From: Flavobacterium sp. LC2016-01
GTDB lineage: Bacteria > Bacteroidota > Bacteroidia > Flavobacteriales > Flavobacteriaceae
Assembly (NCBI RefSeq): GCF_009711135.1
Contig: NZ_WMIC01000005.1
Span: 248,001 to 312,000, forward strand
Length of the DNA: 64,000 nucleotides
Direction: 5' to 3'
Positions within the stretch are counted from its first letter, which is position 1. Every line of letters begins with the position of its first letter. Both the position numbers and the translations under genes were made by a program. Under the pieces are notes generated by a model. That model was not told the origin of the DNA and did no database searches. It saw only the letters and a list, made by a program, of their open reading frames with translations. Positions 27,497 to 36,217 of this stretch are shown here, piece after piece.

Positions 27497-29332
27497 ATGA
27501 AAAATCTATTTTTAAGAATATTATTGCTTTTTATAGTCGTTTCCGGATTTTCTCAAAATGCAGAAAAATCAGGGAATATCAAGTTTGTACAGCTTACTGA
27601 CCTGCATGTTTCAGTAGGAAATGATAATGACTTTTTATTACAGAATATCGTAAAAGAAATCAATAATTCAGATTTTGAATTTGTGGTTGTAACCGGAGAT
27701 TTAACCAATCGTGGTGCCGATGACGAACTAAAACAAGTTCATGCGATACTTTCTAAGCTGAAAATTCCATTTTATGTAGTTTCAGGAAATCATGAAACCA
27801 ATTGGAGCGAAAGTGCTGGTTTGACTTATAAAAAAATATTTGGCGAAGATCGGTTTGTGTTTTCAAAAGGAGATTATGTTTTCATCGGATTTCCTTGTGG
27901 ACCTTATATGAAAATGGGAGATGGTTTTGTAAAACACGAAGATGTACTTTGGTTGGATAAAACCTTAAAAGAGAATCTCAAAAATACCAATAAAAAAGTC
28001 TTGAATTTTGCTCATTACCCGTTAGATAACAGCGTCAGCAATTATAAAGAAGTACTTTCTGTTTTAGAAAAATACCCAACGGTTGCTACTTTTTGTGGTC
28101 ACGGACATACTTTAAGAAAATATGATTTCTCTGGTTTAAGCGGTTTGATGGGAACTTCGATTATTTCGCTTGACGGAAAAACAAAAAGTTATAATCAGGT
28201 AATTATCGGTAAAGACAGTATTAGTATTTATCAGAAAGAAATTGATAAACCGGGAGTTTTTAAATTTTCAGTTCCGTCAAAACCTTCGAAAATTACAATT
28301 CCGAAAGATAGTGTTACATTCCAATCTCCTTTCTTAAAAGATATTGCTTCGATTTATAGTCTTCCAGCATTTGATAAAAAGAATCTTTATTTCACGAATT
28401 CTATAGGTGAAATAAAATCTATAAATCTGAAAAATAAAGCTCAGAATTGGAAAACCGAAACAGGAAATTCAATTTATTTTTCACCCATAATTGTAAAAAA
28501 TAATTTAGTTATTGCTACTATAGAAGGAAATCTGCAAGGTTTTGATACCCAATCTGGAAAACAAAAATGGACAATTCCTGTTGGCGGTGTTTTGGTAGGT
28601 TCGCCAATTGCAGAAAATAATAAAGTATATACAGCGAGTTCGACAGCATTTATTTGTGCAGATGCTGTAACCGGCAAAGTAATTTGGCAAAATAATTTAC
28701 CAACGTCGTATTCACAGGGAACTCCGTTAATACAAGGCGATAAAATCATTTTTGGAGTTTGGGATTCGTATGTTTATTGTTTGGACAAAAACACAGGAAA
28801 ACTGATTTGGAAATGGAATAATGGAAATGATAAACAAATTTTATATTCAGCTGGAAATGTCAATATGGTTTCGACAAAAAACCGACTTTATTTTGTTACA
28901 CCTCAGCGTTTCTTAACCGTTTTAGATATTGAAACAGGTAAAACGCTTTTAAGAACTCAGAAATGGAAAATTAGAGAATCAATGGGTAAAAGCCAGGACG
29001 GAAAATGGTTTTATGGCAAAACAATGGATGGCGAACTTATAAGAGTACCACTTAACGATGATATTGAATTGACTGAAGAAAGTTTTGTAAATCAAACTAA
29101 AGTTTTGGATTTAAAATGGGGATATGAACACAATCCTGCGGGAATATTGGAAAAAAACAATAAAATATATGTAGGAAGCCGAAAAGGAGAAGTAATGATT
29201 GTTGATGCTTCTAAATTTGAAATTATAAAACAAATTAACTTAGGAAGTTCAAGCATTAATGGTTTTACAGTTGATGATAAAGGACAAGTTTGGGCATCAC
29301 TGATTGAGGGCGGAATTTATTTGTTGGAATAG
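27497..29332 (+). CDS. Exported metallophosphoesterase with PQQ-type beta-propeller
   Basis: This 611-residue protein has a signal peptide ending VVSGFSQ. Residues about 27-260 are a calcineurin-like phosphoesterase: TDLHVS (34-39), VTGDLTNRG (65-73), SGNHE (96-100) and CGHGH (200-204) supply the metal ligands. Residues about 270-611 contain repeated blades with W-K/T-G patterns (TQSGKQKWTIPVGG, VTGKVIWQNNLP, NTGKLIWKWNNG), i.e. a PQQ/pyrrolo-quinoline-type propeller. The substrate is unknown. Its place between lactate oxidation and glycan hydrolase genes suggests action on a phosphorylated cell-wall component such as a teichoic or lipid-linked fragment, but that is speculation. Confidence 0.82.
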   Translation: MKNLFLRILLLFIVVSGFSQNAEKSGNIKFVQLTDLHVSVGNDNDFLLQNIVKEINNSDFEFVVVTGDLTNRGADDELKQVHAILSKLKIPFYVVSGNHETNWSESAGLTYKKIFGEDRFVFSKGDYVFIGFPCGPYMKMGDGFVKHEDVLWLDKTLKENLKNTNKKVLNFAHYPLDNSVSNYKEVLSVLEKYPTVATFCGHGHTLRKYDFSGLSGLMGTSIISLDGKTKSYNQVIIGKDSISIYQKEIDKPGVFKFSVPSKPSKITIPKDSVTFQSPFLKDIASIYSLPAFDKKNLYFTNSIGEIKSINLKNKAQNWKTETGNSIYFSPIIVKNNLVIATIEGNLQGFDTQSGKQKWTIPVGGVLVGSPIAENNKVYTASSTAFICADAVTGKVIWQNNLPTSYSQGTPLIQGDKIIFGVWDSYVYCLDKNTGKLIWKWNNGNDKQILYSAGNVNMVSTKNRLYFVTPQRFLTVLDIETGKTLLRTQKWKIRESMGKSQDGKWFYGKTMDGELIRVPLNDDIELTEESFVNQTKVLDLKWGYEHNPAGILEKNNKIYVGSRKGEVMIVDASKFEIIKQINLGSSSINGFTVDDKGQVWASLIEGGIYLLE

Positions 29333-29343
29333 TTTTTAGCCAC

Positions 29344-29480
29344 TCCCGATAGCTATCGGGATAAAGGATTAAAATGATTTTTTTTCGCCACGACCCGAGC
29401 GATAGCGAACTGGCAAAGCAATTGTACAAATTTCCACGAATTAAATCTGCTGAATCTGCAAAATCTGCGAGAGAAAAATA
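29344..29480. repeat. Flavobacterial intergenic repeat, copy 3
   Basis: It starts with the perfect palindrome CCCGATAGCTATCGGG, followed by TTCGCCACGACCCGAGCGAT and AGCGAACTGGCAAAGCAATT, then direct repeats of the ATCTGCAAAATCTGC kind. It is homologous to 27351 and 7441. Confidence 0.6.
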
Positions 29481-29564
29481 AAACTTAGCGAACCTTGCGT
29501 AAATCTTAGCGAACTTTGCAGTTAAATTATTCTACAACAATTAGCTAACTAAAAATACAACCTT

Positions 29565-31046
29565 ATGAAAAGTCTAAAATTCCTAATTCTAATATTGCTG
29601 TTTCAAACGAAACTTTTCAGTCAGGAATCACCAAAAAGAGAAATGCGTGCGGCGTGGATATCTACGGTAGACAATATCGACTGGCCATCAAAACCAGGAT
29701 TGTCAGACAAACAGATGAAAGCTGAAATGATTATGATTTTAGATAATCTAAGATCAAATAATTTGAACACCGTAATTTTTCAAATTCGTCCAACTGCTGA
29801 TGCTTATTATAAATCAACAAAAGAACCAGCATCGCATTGGATCACCGGAACTCAAGGCGTTGCTCCCGGATTTGATCCTTTACAGATGATGATTGATGAA
29901 GCCGGAAAAAGAGGAATGAACGTTCATGTTTGGCTGAATCCATATCGTGTACAAAAAGATACCGTAAAAGATGTCTTGACTAAAACACATTTATTTTTTA
30001 AGAAACCAGAACTCTTTCTGACGTACGGAAAAACAAGATATTTTAATCCGGGTTACAAAGAAACCAGAGATTTTGTTGCTTCTGTAGTAGGTGAAATAGT
30101 TCGAAATTATGACATTCAGGCGGTTCACATGGACGATTATTTCTATCCCTATAAAATCGCCGGACAAGAATTTCCGGATGAAAAAGCATTCGCCAAAGAA
30201 CCGCGTCAATTTAAAGACAAAGACGATTGGAGAAGAGACAATGTCGATTTAATCATCAAACAAATCAGAGATACAATTATCGCGAATAAACCGGAAGTTG
30301 AATTCGGAATTTCACCTTTTGGGGTATGGCGAAATATCGCCAAAGATTCAGAAGGTTCAAAAACTGTTGCAGGAGCGACAAATTATGACGATTTGTATGC
30401 CAATATTTTAAAATGGCAGAAAGAAAATTGGATCGATTACGTAACACCGCAAATTTATTGGCACATTGGTTTTGACAGAGCTAATTTTGAAGTTTTGGCA
30501 AAATGGTGGGCCGAACACAAATACGGAGCTAATGTGTATGTTGGCCACGGCGATTACAAAATTTCGAATACGGCGAAAGAACCAGAGTGGAGAAGTCCGG
30601 ATCAAATTGTTAAGCAGATTGAAATGATTCGAAAAATACCGCAAATAGACGGTTCGATGCATTTTACAGCCAATTCATTCTTTAAAAAAGGGGATACTAT
30701 TCGAAATCCGCTTATTCAAAAACCTTATAAATATATTGCCTTAACACCAGAAGCGAACAGAATTACAAGAATAAAACCGCAAGTGCCTACAAATGCTGTG
30801 ATTGCTAAAAAAGGCAATGATGCAGTATTGACCTGGAAAGCCGGAATTAACGATAAGAAATATGTGATTTATAAATTCCTAAAAGGGAAAATAACTGATT
30901 TCTCTAATTCGGCGAATATTTATTACGTGACAACTGCAACAAAATTAGAAGTTCCAAACGCTGATTTGGAGCATTATATCTACGCCGTTTCTGCTTTAAG
31001 TCAGACCCAGACAGAAAGCAGGCCTATAGAATTTACAACAAAATAA
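29565..31046 (+). CDS. GHL10-family glycan hydrolase (DigH/YngK-like)
   Basis: This 493-residue exported protein has a signal peptide ending TKLFSQ. The glycosyl-hydrolase-like 10 (DUF187) domain spans about 25-350, with REMRAAWISTVDNIDWPS at its start, VIFQIRPTADAYY, VHVWLNPYRV, AVHMDDYFYPY and EFGISPFGVW. The C-terminal 90 residues look like a small beta domain. E. coli DigH of the same family cleaves peptide-free (denuded) peptidoglycan glycans, so a role in chopping cell-wall glycan for this locus fits well. It lies only 10 nt upstream of the GH20 gene, in one operon. Confidence 0.85.
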   Translation: MKSLKFLILILLFQTKLFSQESPKREMRAAWISTVDNIDWPSKPGLSDKQMKAEMIMILDNLRSNNLNTVIFQIRPTADAYYKSTKEPASHWITGTQGVAPGFDPLQMMIDEAGKRGMNVHVWLNPYRVQKDTVKDVLTKTHLFFKKPELFLTYGKTRYFNPGYKETRDFVASVVGEIVRNYDIQAVHMDDYFYPYKIAGQEFPDEKAFAKEPRQFKDKDDWRRDNVDLIIKQIRDTIIANKPEVEFGISPFGVWRNIAKDSEGSKTVAGATNYDDLYANILKWQKENWIDYVTPQIYWHIGFDRANFEVLAKWWAEHKYGANVYVGHGDYKISNTAKEPEWRSPDQIVKQIEMIRKIPQIDGSMHFTANSFFKKGDTIRNPLIQKPYKYIALTPEANRITRIKPQVPTNAVIAKKGNDAVLTWKAGINDKKYVIYKFLKGKITDFSNSANIYYVTTATKLEVPNADLEHYIYAVSALSQTQTESRPIEFTTK

Positions 31047-31056
31047 AAATACAGAA

Positions 31057-33561
31057 ATGAAAAAAAGCATTCTATTAATTGCCATTTTTCTTAGTTCATT
31101 AAGTACAATACAAGCTCAGCAATTAGATATAATTCCGAAGCCAGTAAAAGTAGAACAAAAAGAAGGCACATTTATTATCCCTTCATCGGTACAAATTATT
31201 GTAGACAAAAAAGCAGAAAAAAGTGTTGATTATATAAAAGCTTCTTTTTCAAAATATACAGGAATTAATCCGGTTGTTTCTATCGGAAAAAAATATAAAA
31301 AAAACACGATTGCTTTTTTGGTGGATGAAAAAATGAATCTTCCAAATGATGGTTATAAATTAACTATCAATAAAAAAGGAATTCTGATAAAAGGAAAATC
31401 TTCAAACGGAGTTTTAAACGGTCTTCAGACTTTATTACAAATTTGTTCTGCAAAAGACGTTAAAAAAGGAAGTATCCCGTTTGTGAAAATAGAAGATTAT
31501 CCACGTTTTGAATGGCGTGGCATGATGCTCGATTGCTCCAGACAGTTTTTTGACAAACAAACCGTTCTGAATTATATCGATTGGCTGGCAGCGCATAAAA
31601 TGAATATTTTTCATTGGCACTTAACCGATGATAATGGTTGGAGAGCCGAAATCAAATCAATGCCAGATTTAACTTTAAAAGGTGCCTGGAGAGGACCGGG
31701 AGAAGTTTTACTGCCATCTTATGGATCCGGAGACAAACGTTACGGTGGTTTTTATACGCAGGCTGATATGAAAGAAGTGGTGGCCTATGCTTCAGCCCGA
31801 GGTATTTCTGTAATGCCCGAAATTGAAATTCCGGGACATTCGCGTGCGGTAACGGCTTCGTATCCAGAAATTGGATGTGCTATAAGTCAGGAACTCAAAA
31901 GTGTTCTGGGAGAAGTAAAAAACGTTTGGTGTGTGGGACGTGAAGAAAATTACCAAATTTTAGATTCGATTATTAGGGAATTTTCAGAAATGTTTCCTTT
32001 TGAATATATTCACGTTGCAGGAGACGAAGTGAATCGTGCCAATTGGGAGCATTGCCCAAAATGTCAGGCCTTGATGGCGAAAGAAGGTTTTACAGACAGT
32101 TTTCAGCTTCAGAATTATTTCTTTAAAAGAGTTCAAGCAATTGTAGATAAATATCATAAAAAAACAGATGGCTGGAATGAAATTTTAAAAGGCGGAGAAA
32201 TAAATCCGAATACTTTAATTTCTGCATGGCAAGGCATTAGTTACGGAATTGAATCGGCTAAAAAAGGATATGAAACCATTATGATGCCGGGACAATATCT
32301 ATATTTTGATATGGCACAATCTGAAACTGAAAGAGGTCATCGCTGGGCTGCTATTACCGATACTAAAAGAGCGTATTCGTTTGAGCCAATTCCAAATGAT
32401 GATTTGACGCCAGAACAGCAGAAACTGATAAAGGGAGTTCAGGGCGCTTTGTGGAGTGAATATTTAGATCGCCCAACACGATTTGTTGAATATCAAAGTT
32501 ATCCGCGAATCAGTGCTTTATCTGAAATTGGCTGGTCTAAAAAAGAAGACAAAAACTGGGAGGATTTTTACGGAAGATTAACGCACAGTCATTTACAGCG
32601 TTTGGCAAATATGGGAATTGCTTTTAGGGACTTTCCACCGACCGCAATTTATCAAAACGGTACAATTACGGTAACTCCGCCTTATGAAGGTGCGGTGGTA
32701 CGTTATGATGCGCAGGGAAATGAGCCTACAAGACAATCGGCTTTATATACAAAACCAATTCAGACAAAGGATTACGAACACTATATGTTCCGCACTTTCT
32801 TTAATGAAGATGTGGCAAGTCCGGCGGTGAAAGTAGAAAAGTTGCCTGTTGCCAATTGGAATACTTCGAAAGTGGAAGTTTTGAATATTTCAGAAAATAT
32901 CTCGGACCATGTTGATAAAAACGGTATTTGGTATTTAACTTTTAATCCAACAACGGATGGAAGTGCCAATGGCGTTGTGCGAACAGTTTCACTTTTTGAA
33001 AATGACAAATTGATTCAAAGTTTCCCGGAAGAAAAAACGTTGAGGTCAAAACCGCGTCTGCGATTTGTAATTGAGAATTATAATGAGAAAAACACTTATC
33101 GTTTGGATTTTACGGTTGAAAATAAAGAAGCTAAAGAATCTTCGGCAAAAGTAAATTTCAACTGTTCGCCGTATTTGGAGCCGGAAGTAAAAGTGACGTC
33201 GTCGATGGCTGAAAATCCGAAATTTCCAATTGCAACTTTAGAAGATTATAATATCGAAAGTTATTTGCGTACTGATGTTCCGTGTGCCAATGGCGACTGG
33301 ATTTTGTATACTTTTACGAATCCTGTTACTTCTTCAAAAATTGATGTTTTAACCGGAATTCCGCATCACCCAAGATTTATTGTGAATAACGGTTATGTTG
33401 AATATTCATATAACGGAATTGATTTTATAAAAGGAGATGCTTTCGATTACGGAAATGCGTCAGTTTATCCAAAACAACCTGTAAAAGCAGTGAAAATTGT
33501 TATTACAGGAACAAACAATGAGCCTCTTATGGCAAGTCAGGACTTAAGAATTAATCCATAG
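31057..33561 (+). CDS. GH20 beta-N-acetylhexosaminidase
   Basis: This 834-residue exported protein has a signal peptide ending IQAQ. A GH20b-type N-domain (about 22-145) precedes the GH20 TIM barrel (about 150-500), with WRGMMLDCSRQF, FHWHLTDDNGWR, MPEIEIPGHSRA and the catalytic pair in HVAGDEVN (D323-E324). The C-terminal 300 residues hold a chitobiase-type C-domain and an F5/8-type lectin-like domain. It releases terminal GlcNAc, and sometimes GalNAc, in the periplasm or at the surface. It sits in the operon between the GHL10 and the AmiE-type genes; 4 nt separate it from the latter. Confidence 0.93.
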   Translation: MKKSILLIAIFLSSLSTIQAQQLDIIPKPVKVEQKEGTFIIPSSVQIIVDKKAEKSVDYIKASFSKYTGINPVVSIGKKYKKNTIAFLVDEKMNLPNDGYKLTINKKGILIKGKSSNGVLNGLQTLLQICSAKDVKKGSIPFVKIEDYPRFEWRGMMLDCSRQFFDKQTVLNYIDWLAAHKMNIFHWHLTDDNGWRAEIKSMPDLTLKGAWRGPGEVLLPSYGSGDKRYGGFYTQADMKEVVAYASARGISVMPEIEIPGHSRAVTASYPEIGCAISQELKSVLGEVKNVWCVGREENYQILDSIIREFSEMFPFEYIHVAGDEVNRANWEHCPKCQALMAKEGFTDSFQLQNYFFKRVQAIVDKYHKKTDGWNEILKGGEINPNTLISAWQGISYGIESAKKGYETIMMPGQYLYFDMAQSETERGHRWAAITDTKRAYSFEPIPNDDLTPEQQKLIKGVQGALWSEYLDRPTRFVEYQSYPRISALSEIGWSKKEDKNWEDFYGRLTHSHLQRLANMGIAFRDFPPTAIYQNGTITVTPPYEGAVVRYDAQGNEPTRQSALYTKPIQTKDYEHYMFRTFFNEDVASPAVKVEKLPVANWNTSKVEVLNISENISDHVDKNGIWYLTFNPTTDGSANGVVRTVSLFENDKLIQSFPEEKTLRSKPRLRFVIENYNEKNTYRLDFTVENKEAKESSAKVNFNCSPYLEPEVKVTSSMAENPKFPIATLEDYNIESYLRTDVPCANGDWILYTFTNPVTSSKIDVLTGIPHHPRFIVNNGYVEYSYNGIDFIKGDAFDYGNASVYPKQPVKAVKIVITGTNNEPLMASQDLRINP

Positions 33562-33565
33562 AAAT

Positions 33566-34870
33566 ATGAAAAATAATGGTTTTAAAATTATACTTGTTTC
33601 CTTTATTTTTTTAGGAATAAAGAGTTATTCGCAGAAAAACTCAAAACAATCTTTTGATGTAAAACGGAATGAAGTTTACATCGATTCGATGATGACAAAT
33701 GCGCTCGAAAAAGGATTTTTTCCCGGAGCTGAAATTATTGTGGGAAGTAAAGACGCTGTTTTTATTTCGAAAAATTATGGCTTTCACGATTACTCGAAAA
33801 AACAGCCGGTAAAATCAGATGATGTTTACGATCTGGCTTCCATGTCTAAAGTTTTGGGTGCGACACTTGTGACGATGCGTTTGGTTGGAGAAGATAAAAT
33901 AAAGCTTACAGACAAATTGGGATACGTTGTACCAATCTACAAAGATTCCGCAATCTCAGATTTGACTGTTTTTGAATTGTTAACACATACTTCAGGATTA
34001 AAAGCGAGCATAACTTTTTATCAAAGCCTGCTTTCAACGGCTGATGGTTCGCCTTTATTAAGCAAAGATAAGTCGGATAATTATCCTGATTTGTTTGACA
34101 CGATGTATGTGAACAAGAATATTGTTTACGATGCCAATTATCTTTCTTTTACACCGAAAGAAAATTGGATTCAGATTTATAAAAACATGTGGTTAAATCC
34201 TGAATTTTATAAGACAGTTTATGCTCAAATTTCTGCTGCAAATACTAATACACGAGGAAAATATGTTTACAGCGATCTGAATTTGCTTTTGGTAAAACAA
34301 ATGATCGAAGCCAAAACAGGAAAGAAATTAGATCAGCTAACAAGCGAAATCTATAGAGAATTAGGAATCTCAAAAATTGGCTATAATCCTTTAAAATGGA
34401 CTTCGGAAGATAATGTAATGCCAACAGAATTGGATAATTTTTTCAGAAAAGATACCATTAAAGGATATGTTCACGATGAAGCTGCTGCGATTTTTGGCGG
34501 AGTTTCTGGAAACGCAGGTTTATTTGCGAATGCACAATCGATCTCGGTGATTTGCCAAATGTTGTTGAATAACGGAAAATATAACGGAAAACAGATTCTG
34601 AAAGCAAAAGTGGTAAAAGAGTTCAGAGATTCACCGCTTACGAAAGAAGGAATTTACCGCGGACTTGGTTTCGACAAACGAAAACCAGATGAATTTTTTA
34701 AAGCAAATGATTTTGGACATACTGGTTTTACAGGAACTTTTTTCTTCATGAATCCGGATAATAACAGATTTTTAATTATTTTGACCAACCGCGTAAATCC
34801 AACACGAACAAACAGATTAATGTATAAAGATGATTTTAGTGCCAAAATTTGGAGGCAAATTAATAAGTAA
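33566..34870 (+). CDS. Serine beta-lactamase-fold hydrolase, AmiE-type
   Basis: This 434-residue exported protein has a signal peptide ending IKSYSQ. Active-site motifs are S92-M-S-K95 (in DLASMSKVLG), YSDLN (about 234) and GHTGFTG (about 384). It is clearly paralogous to the last 390 residues of the GH3 fusion at 8916: both share PTExDNxFR, IxGYVHD-AAA, GVxGxAGxF and RGLGFDKR. In Bacillus the beta-lactamase-fold amidase AmiE removes the peptide from MurNAc after NagZ action, which suggests MurNAc-L-Ala amidase activity here. Beta-lactam resistance is unlikely to be its role. Two such proteins in one locus hint at different peptide or sugar preferences. Confidence 0.85.
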   Translation: MKNNGFKIILVSFIFLGIKSYSQKNSKQSFDVKRNEVYIDSMMTNALEKGFFPGAEIIVGSKDAVFISKNYGFHDYSKKQPVKSDDVYDLASMSKVLGATLVTMRLVGEDKIKLTDKLGYVVPIYKDSAISDLTVFELLTHTSGLKASITFYQSLLSTADGSPLLSKDKSDNYPDLFDTMYVNKNIVYDANYLSFTPKENWIQIYKNMWLNPEFYKTVYAQISAANTNTRGKYVYSDLNLLLVKQMIEAKTGKKLDQLTSEIYRELGISKIGYNPLKWTSEDNVMPTELDNFFRKDTIKGYVHDEAAAIFGGVSGNAGLFANAQSISVICQMLLNNGKYNGKQILKAKVVKEFRDSPLTKEGIYRGLGFDKRKPDEFFKANDFGHTGFTGTFFFMNPDNNRFLIILTNRVNPTRTNRLMYKDDFSAKIWRQINK

Positions 34871-34875
34871 ATTTT

Positions 34876-34997
34876 GCCACAGATTTAAGAGATTAAAATG
34901 ATTTTGTTTCACGCAGATTTTGCAGATTTAAGCAGATCACACAGATTAAAAATTTAAATTCAATCTGCTAGAATCTGCAAAATCTGCGTGAAAAACT
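34876..34997. repeat. Intergenic inverted repeat (CTGCAAAATCTGCGTGAAA type)
   Basis: TTTCACGCAGATTTTGCAGA on the left is matched by its inverse, TCTGCAAAATCTGCGTGAAA, on the right, with direct repeats of AGAT-TTA-AGCAGAT in between. This is a common flavobacterial intergenic unit with no coding sense. Confidence 0.65.
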
Positions 34998-35019
34998 TAA
35001 ATGCAAAAAAATATAAAAA

Positions 35020-36138
35020 ATGAAGCAAGCAATTATCAATGGTATTGTACATACGGGTGATGAAATAATTACGGATAATGCCATTATTATTAAAAACGGA
35101 AAGGTTCTTTCAATTCAAAAAGAAATCCCAAATGGTATTGAAACAATTGATTTGCAGGGAAAACATATTGCTGCAGGTTTTATAGATATTCAAATAAACG
35201 GTGGAGAAAAACTTTATTTTAGTCAGACTCCTACCGAAGAAGCGATTGAAGATATTTATAATTCGAGCCTTAAATACGGCACAACTCACGTGCTTCCTTG
35301 TTTAATTTCGTCTTCTCACGAAACAATTCTTCAAGGAATTGAAGCTGTTCGGAATTACAGAGAAATACATGATAACGGCGTAATTGGAATGCATTTGGAA
35401 GGTCCTTTTTTAAATCCGCTAAAACGTGGGGCGCATAGTATCACTGAGGTTAGAAAGCCAACTAATGTTGAGCTTGAAGAAATTATTCGCCTAGGAAAAG
35501 ATGTTATAAAAGTAATTACAATTGCACCTGAATGTTTTACTGATGATCAATTGAATATGTTGTTGGAAAGCGGTATTGTTATATCGGCAGGGCATTCGAC
35601 AATGACACATAAAGAAGCACAGTATTATTTTTCTAAAGGAATAAAATTAGTTACGCACTTGTTTAATGCGATGACACAATTTGGGCATCGTGAACCCGGT
35701 TTGGTTGGCGCTGTTTTTGAAGATGAAAATGTTTATGCTCCGGTTATTCTTGACGGAGCGCATTGTGATTATGCAGCAGCAAAAGTGGCGTACAAATTAA
35801 AACAGGATAAATTGTTTTTAATTAGTGATGCTGCCTTTTTAGGACGCAAAGTCGAAAGCTTTAAATGGGACAATTTTGATGCGCATTTACAAGATGGTTT
35901 TTACAGAAATAATGAAGGTAATTTAGCGGGTGCAGCGATATCAATGCAGGAAGCAGTTCAAAATGCGTATAGATATTTGAATGTTTCAACAGATGAAGCC
36001 ATAAAAATGGCAACTTCGCGAGTAGCAAGCGCAATAGGTTTACAAGATCAATTAGGGAAAATAAAAGAAGGATTTCCGGCAAGTTTTGTCACATTCGACA
36101 TTGATTTGTCTGAAATTGAAACATTAAATTTTCTATAA
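35020..36138 (+). CDS. nagA: N-acetylglucosamine-6-phosphate deacetylase
   Basis: In this 372-residue cytoplasmic amidohydrolase the motifs GFIDIQINGG (about 53-62, with the Gln/Asn typical of NagA), HLEGPFLNPLKRGAHS, SAGHSTMTHKEA, THLFNAMTQFGHREPGLVG and LISDAAFL match NagA metal ligands (Glu, His, His) and the catalytic Asp. It removes acetate from GlcNAc-6-P made by MurQ or by kinases and hands GlcN-6-P to NagB. It is the last gene of the plus-strand arm, 149 nt after the AmiE-type gene with a repeat in between. Confidence 0.94.
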   Translation: MKQAIINGIVHTGDEIITDNAIIIKNGKVLSIQKEIPNGIETIDLQGKHIAAGFIDIQINGGEKLYFSQTPTEEAIEDIYNSSLKYGTTHVLPCLISSSHETILQGIEAVRNYREIHDNGVIGMHLEGPFLNPLKRGAHSITEVRKPTNVELEEIIRLGKDVIKVITIAPECFTDDQLNMLLESGIVISAGHSTMTHKEAQYYFSKGIKLVTHLFNAMTQFGHREPGLVGAVFEDENVYAPVILDGAHCDYAAAKVAYKLKQDKLFLISDAAFLGRKVESFKWDNFDAHLQDGFYRNNEGNLAGAAISMQEAVQNAYRYLNVSTDEAIKMATSRVASAIGLQDQLGKIKEGFPASFVTFDIDLSEIETLNFL

Positions 36139-36160
36139 GACAAAATCATTTCAATAAATA

Positions 36161-36195
36161 AAAAAAGCTTCAGAGGAATCTGAAGCTTTTTTTTT
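36161..36195. terminator. Bidirectional terminator after nagA
   Basis: The perfect stem AAGCTTCAGA/TCTGAAGCTT is flanked by A- and T-runs, so it serves both nagA and the convergent gene ending at 36218. Confidence 0.9.
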
Positions 36196-36217
36196 AATTA
36201 TTTCTAGAGTAAAATAC

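Noticed and set aside
33566..34870. Class C beta-lactamase for antibiotic resistance
   Set aside because: The motifs fit the fold, but the operon context (GHL10, GH20, NagA) and the GH3-fused paralogue favour a muropeptide-processing role.
7568..36138. Chitin or host N-glycan utilisation as the main role of the locus
   Set aside because: GH20, NagA and NagB would fit, but MurQ, the NamZ-type DUF1343 protein, NagZ and AmiE-type domains are specific to MurNAc-containing material; no GH18 or GH19 gene is seen.
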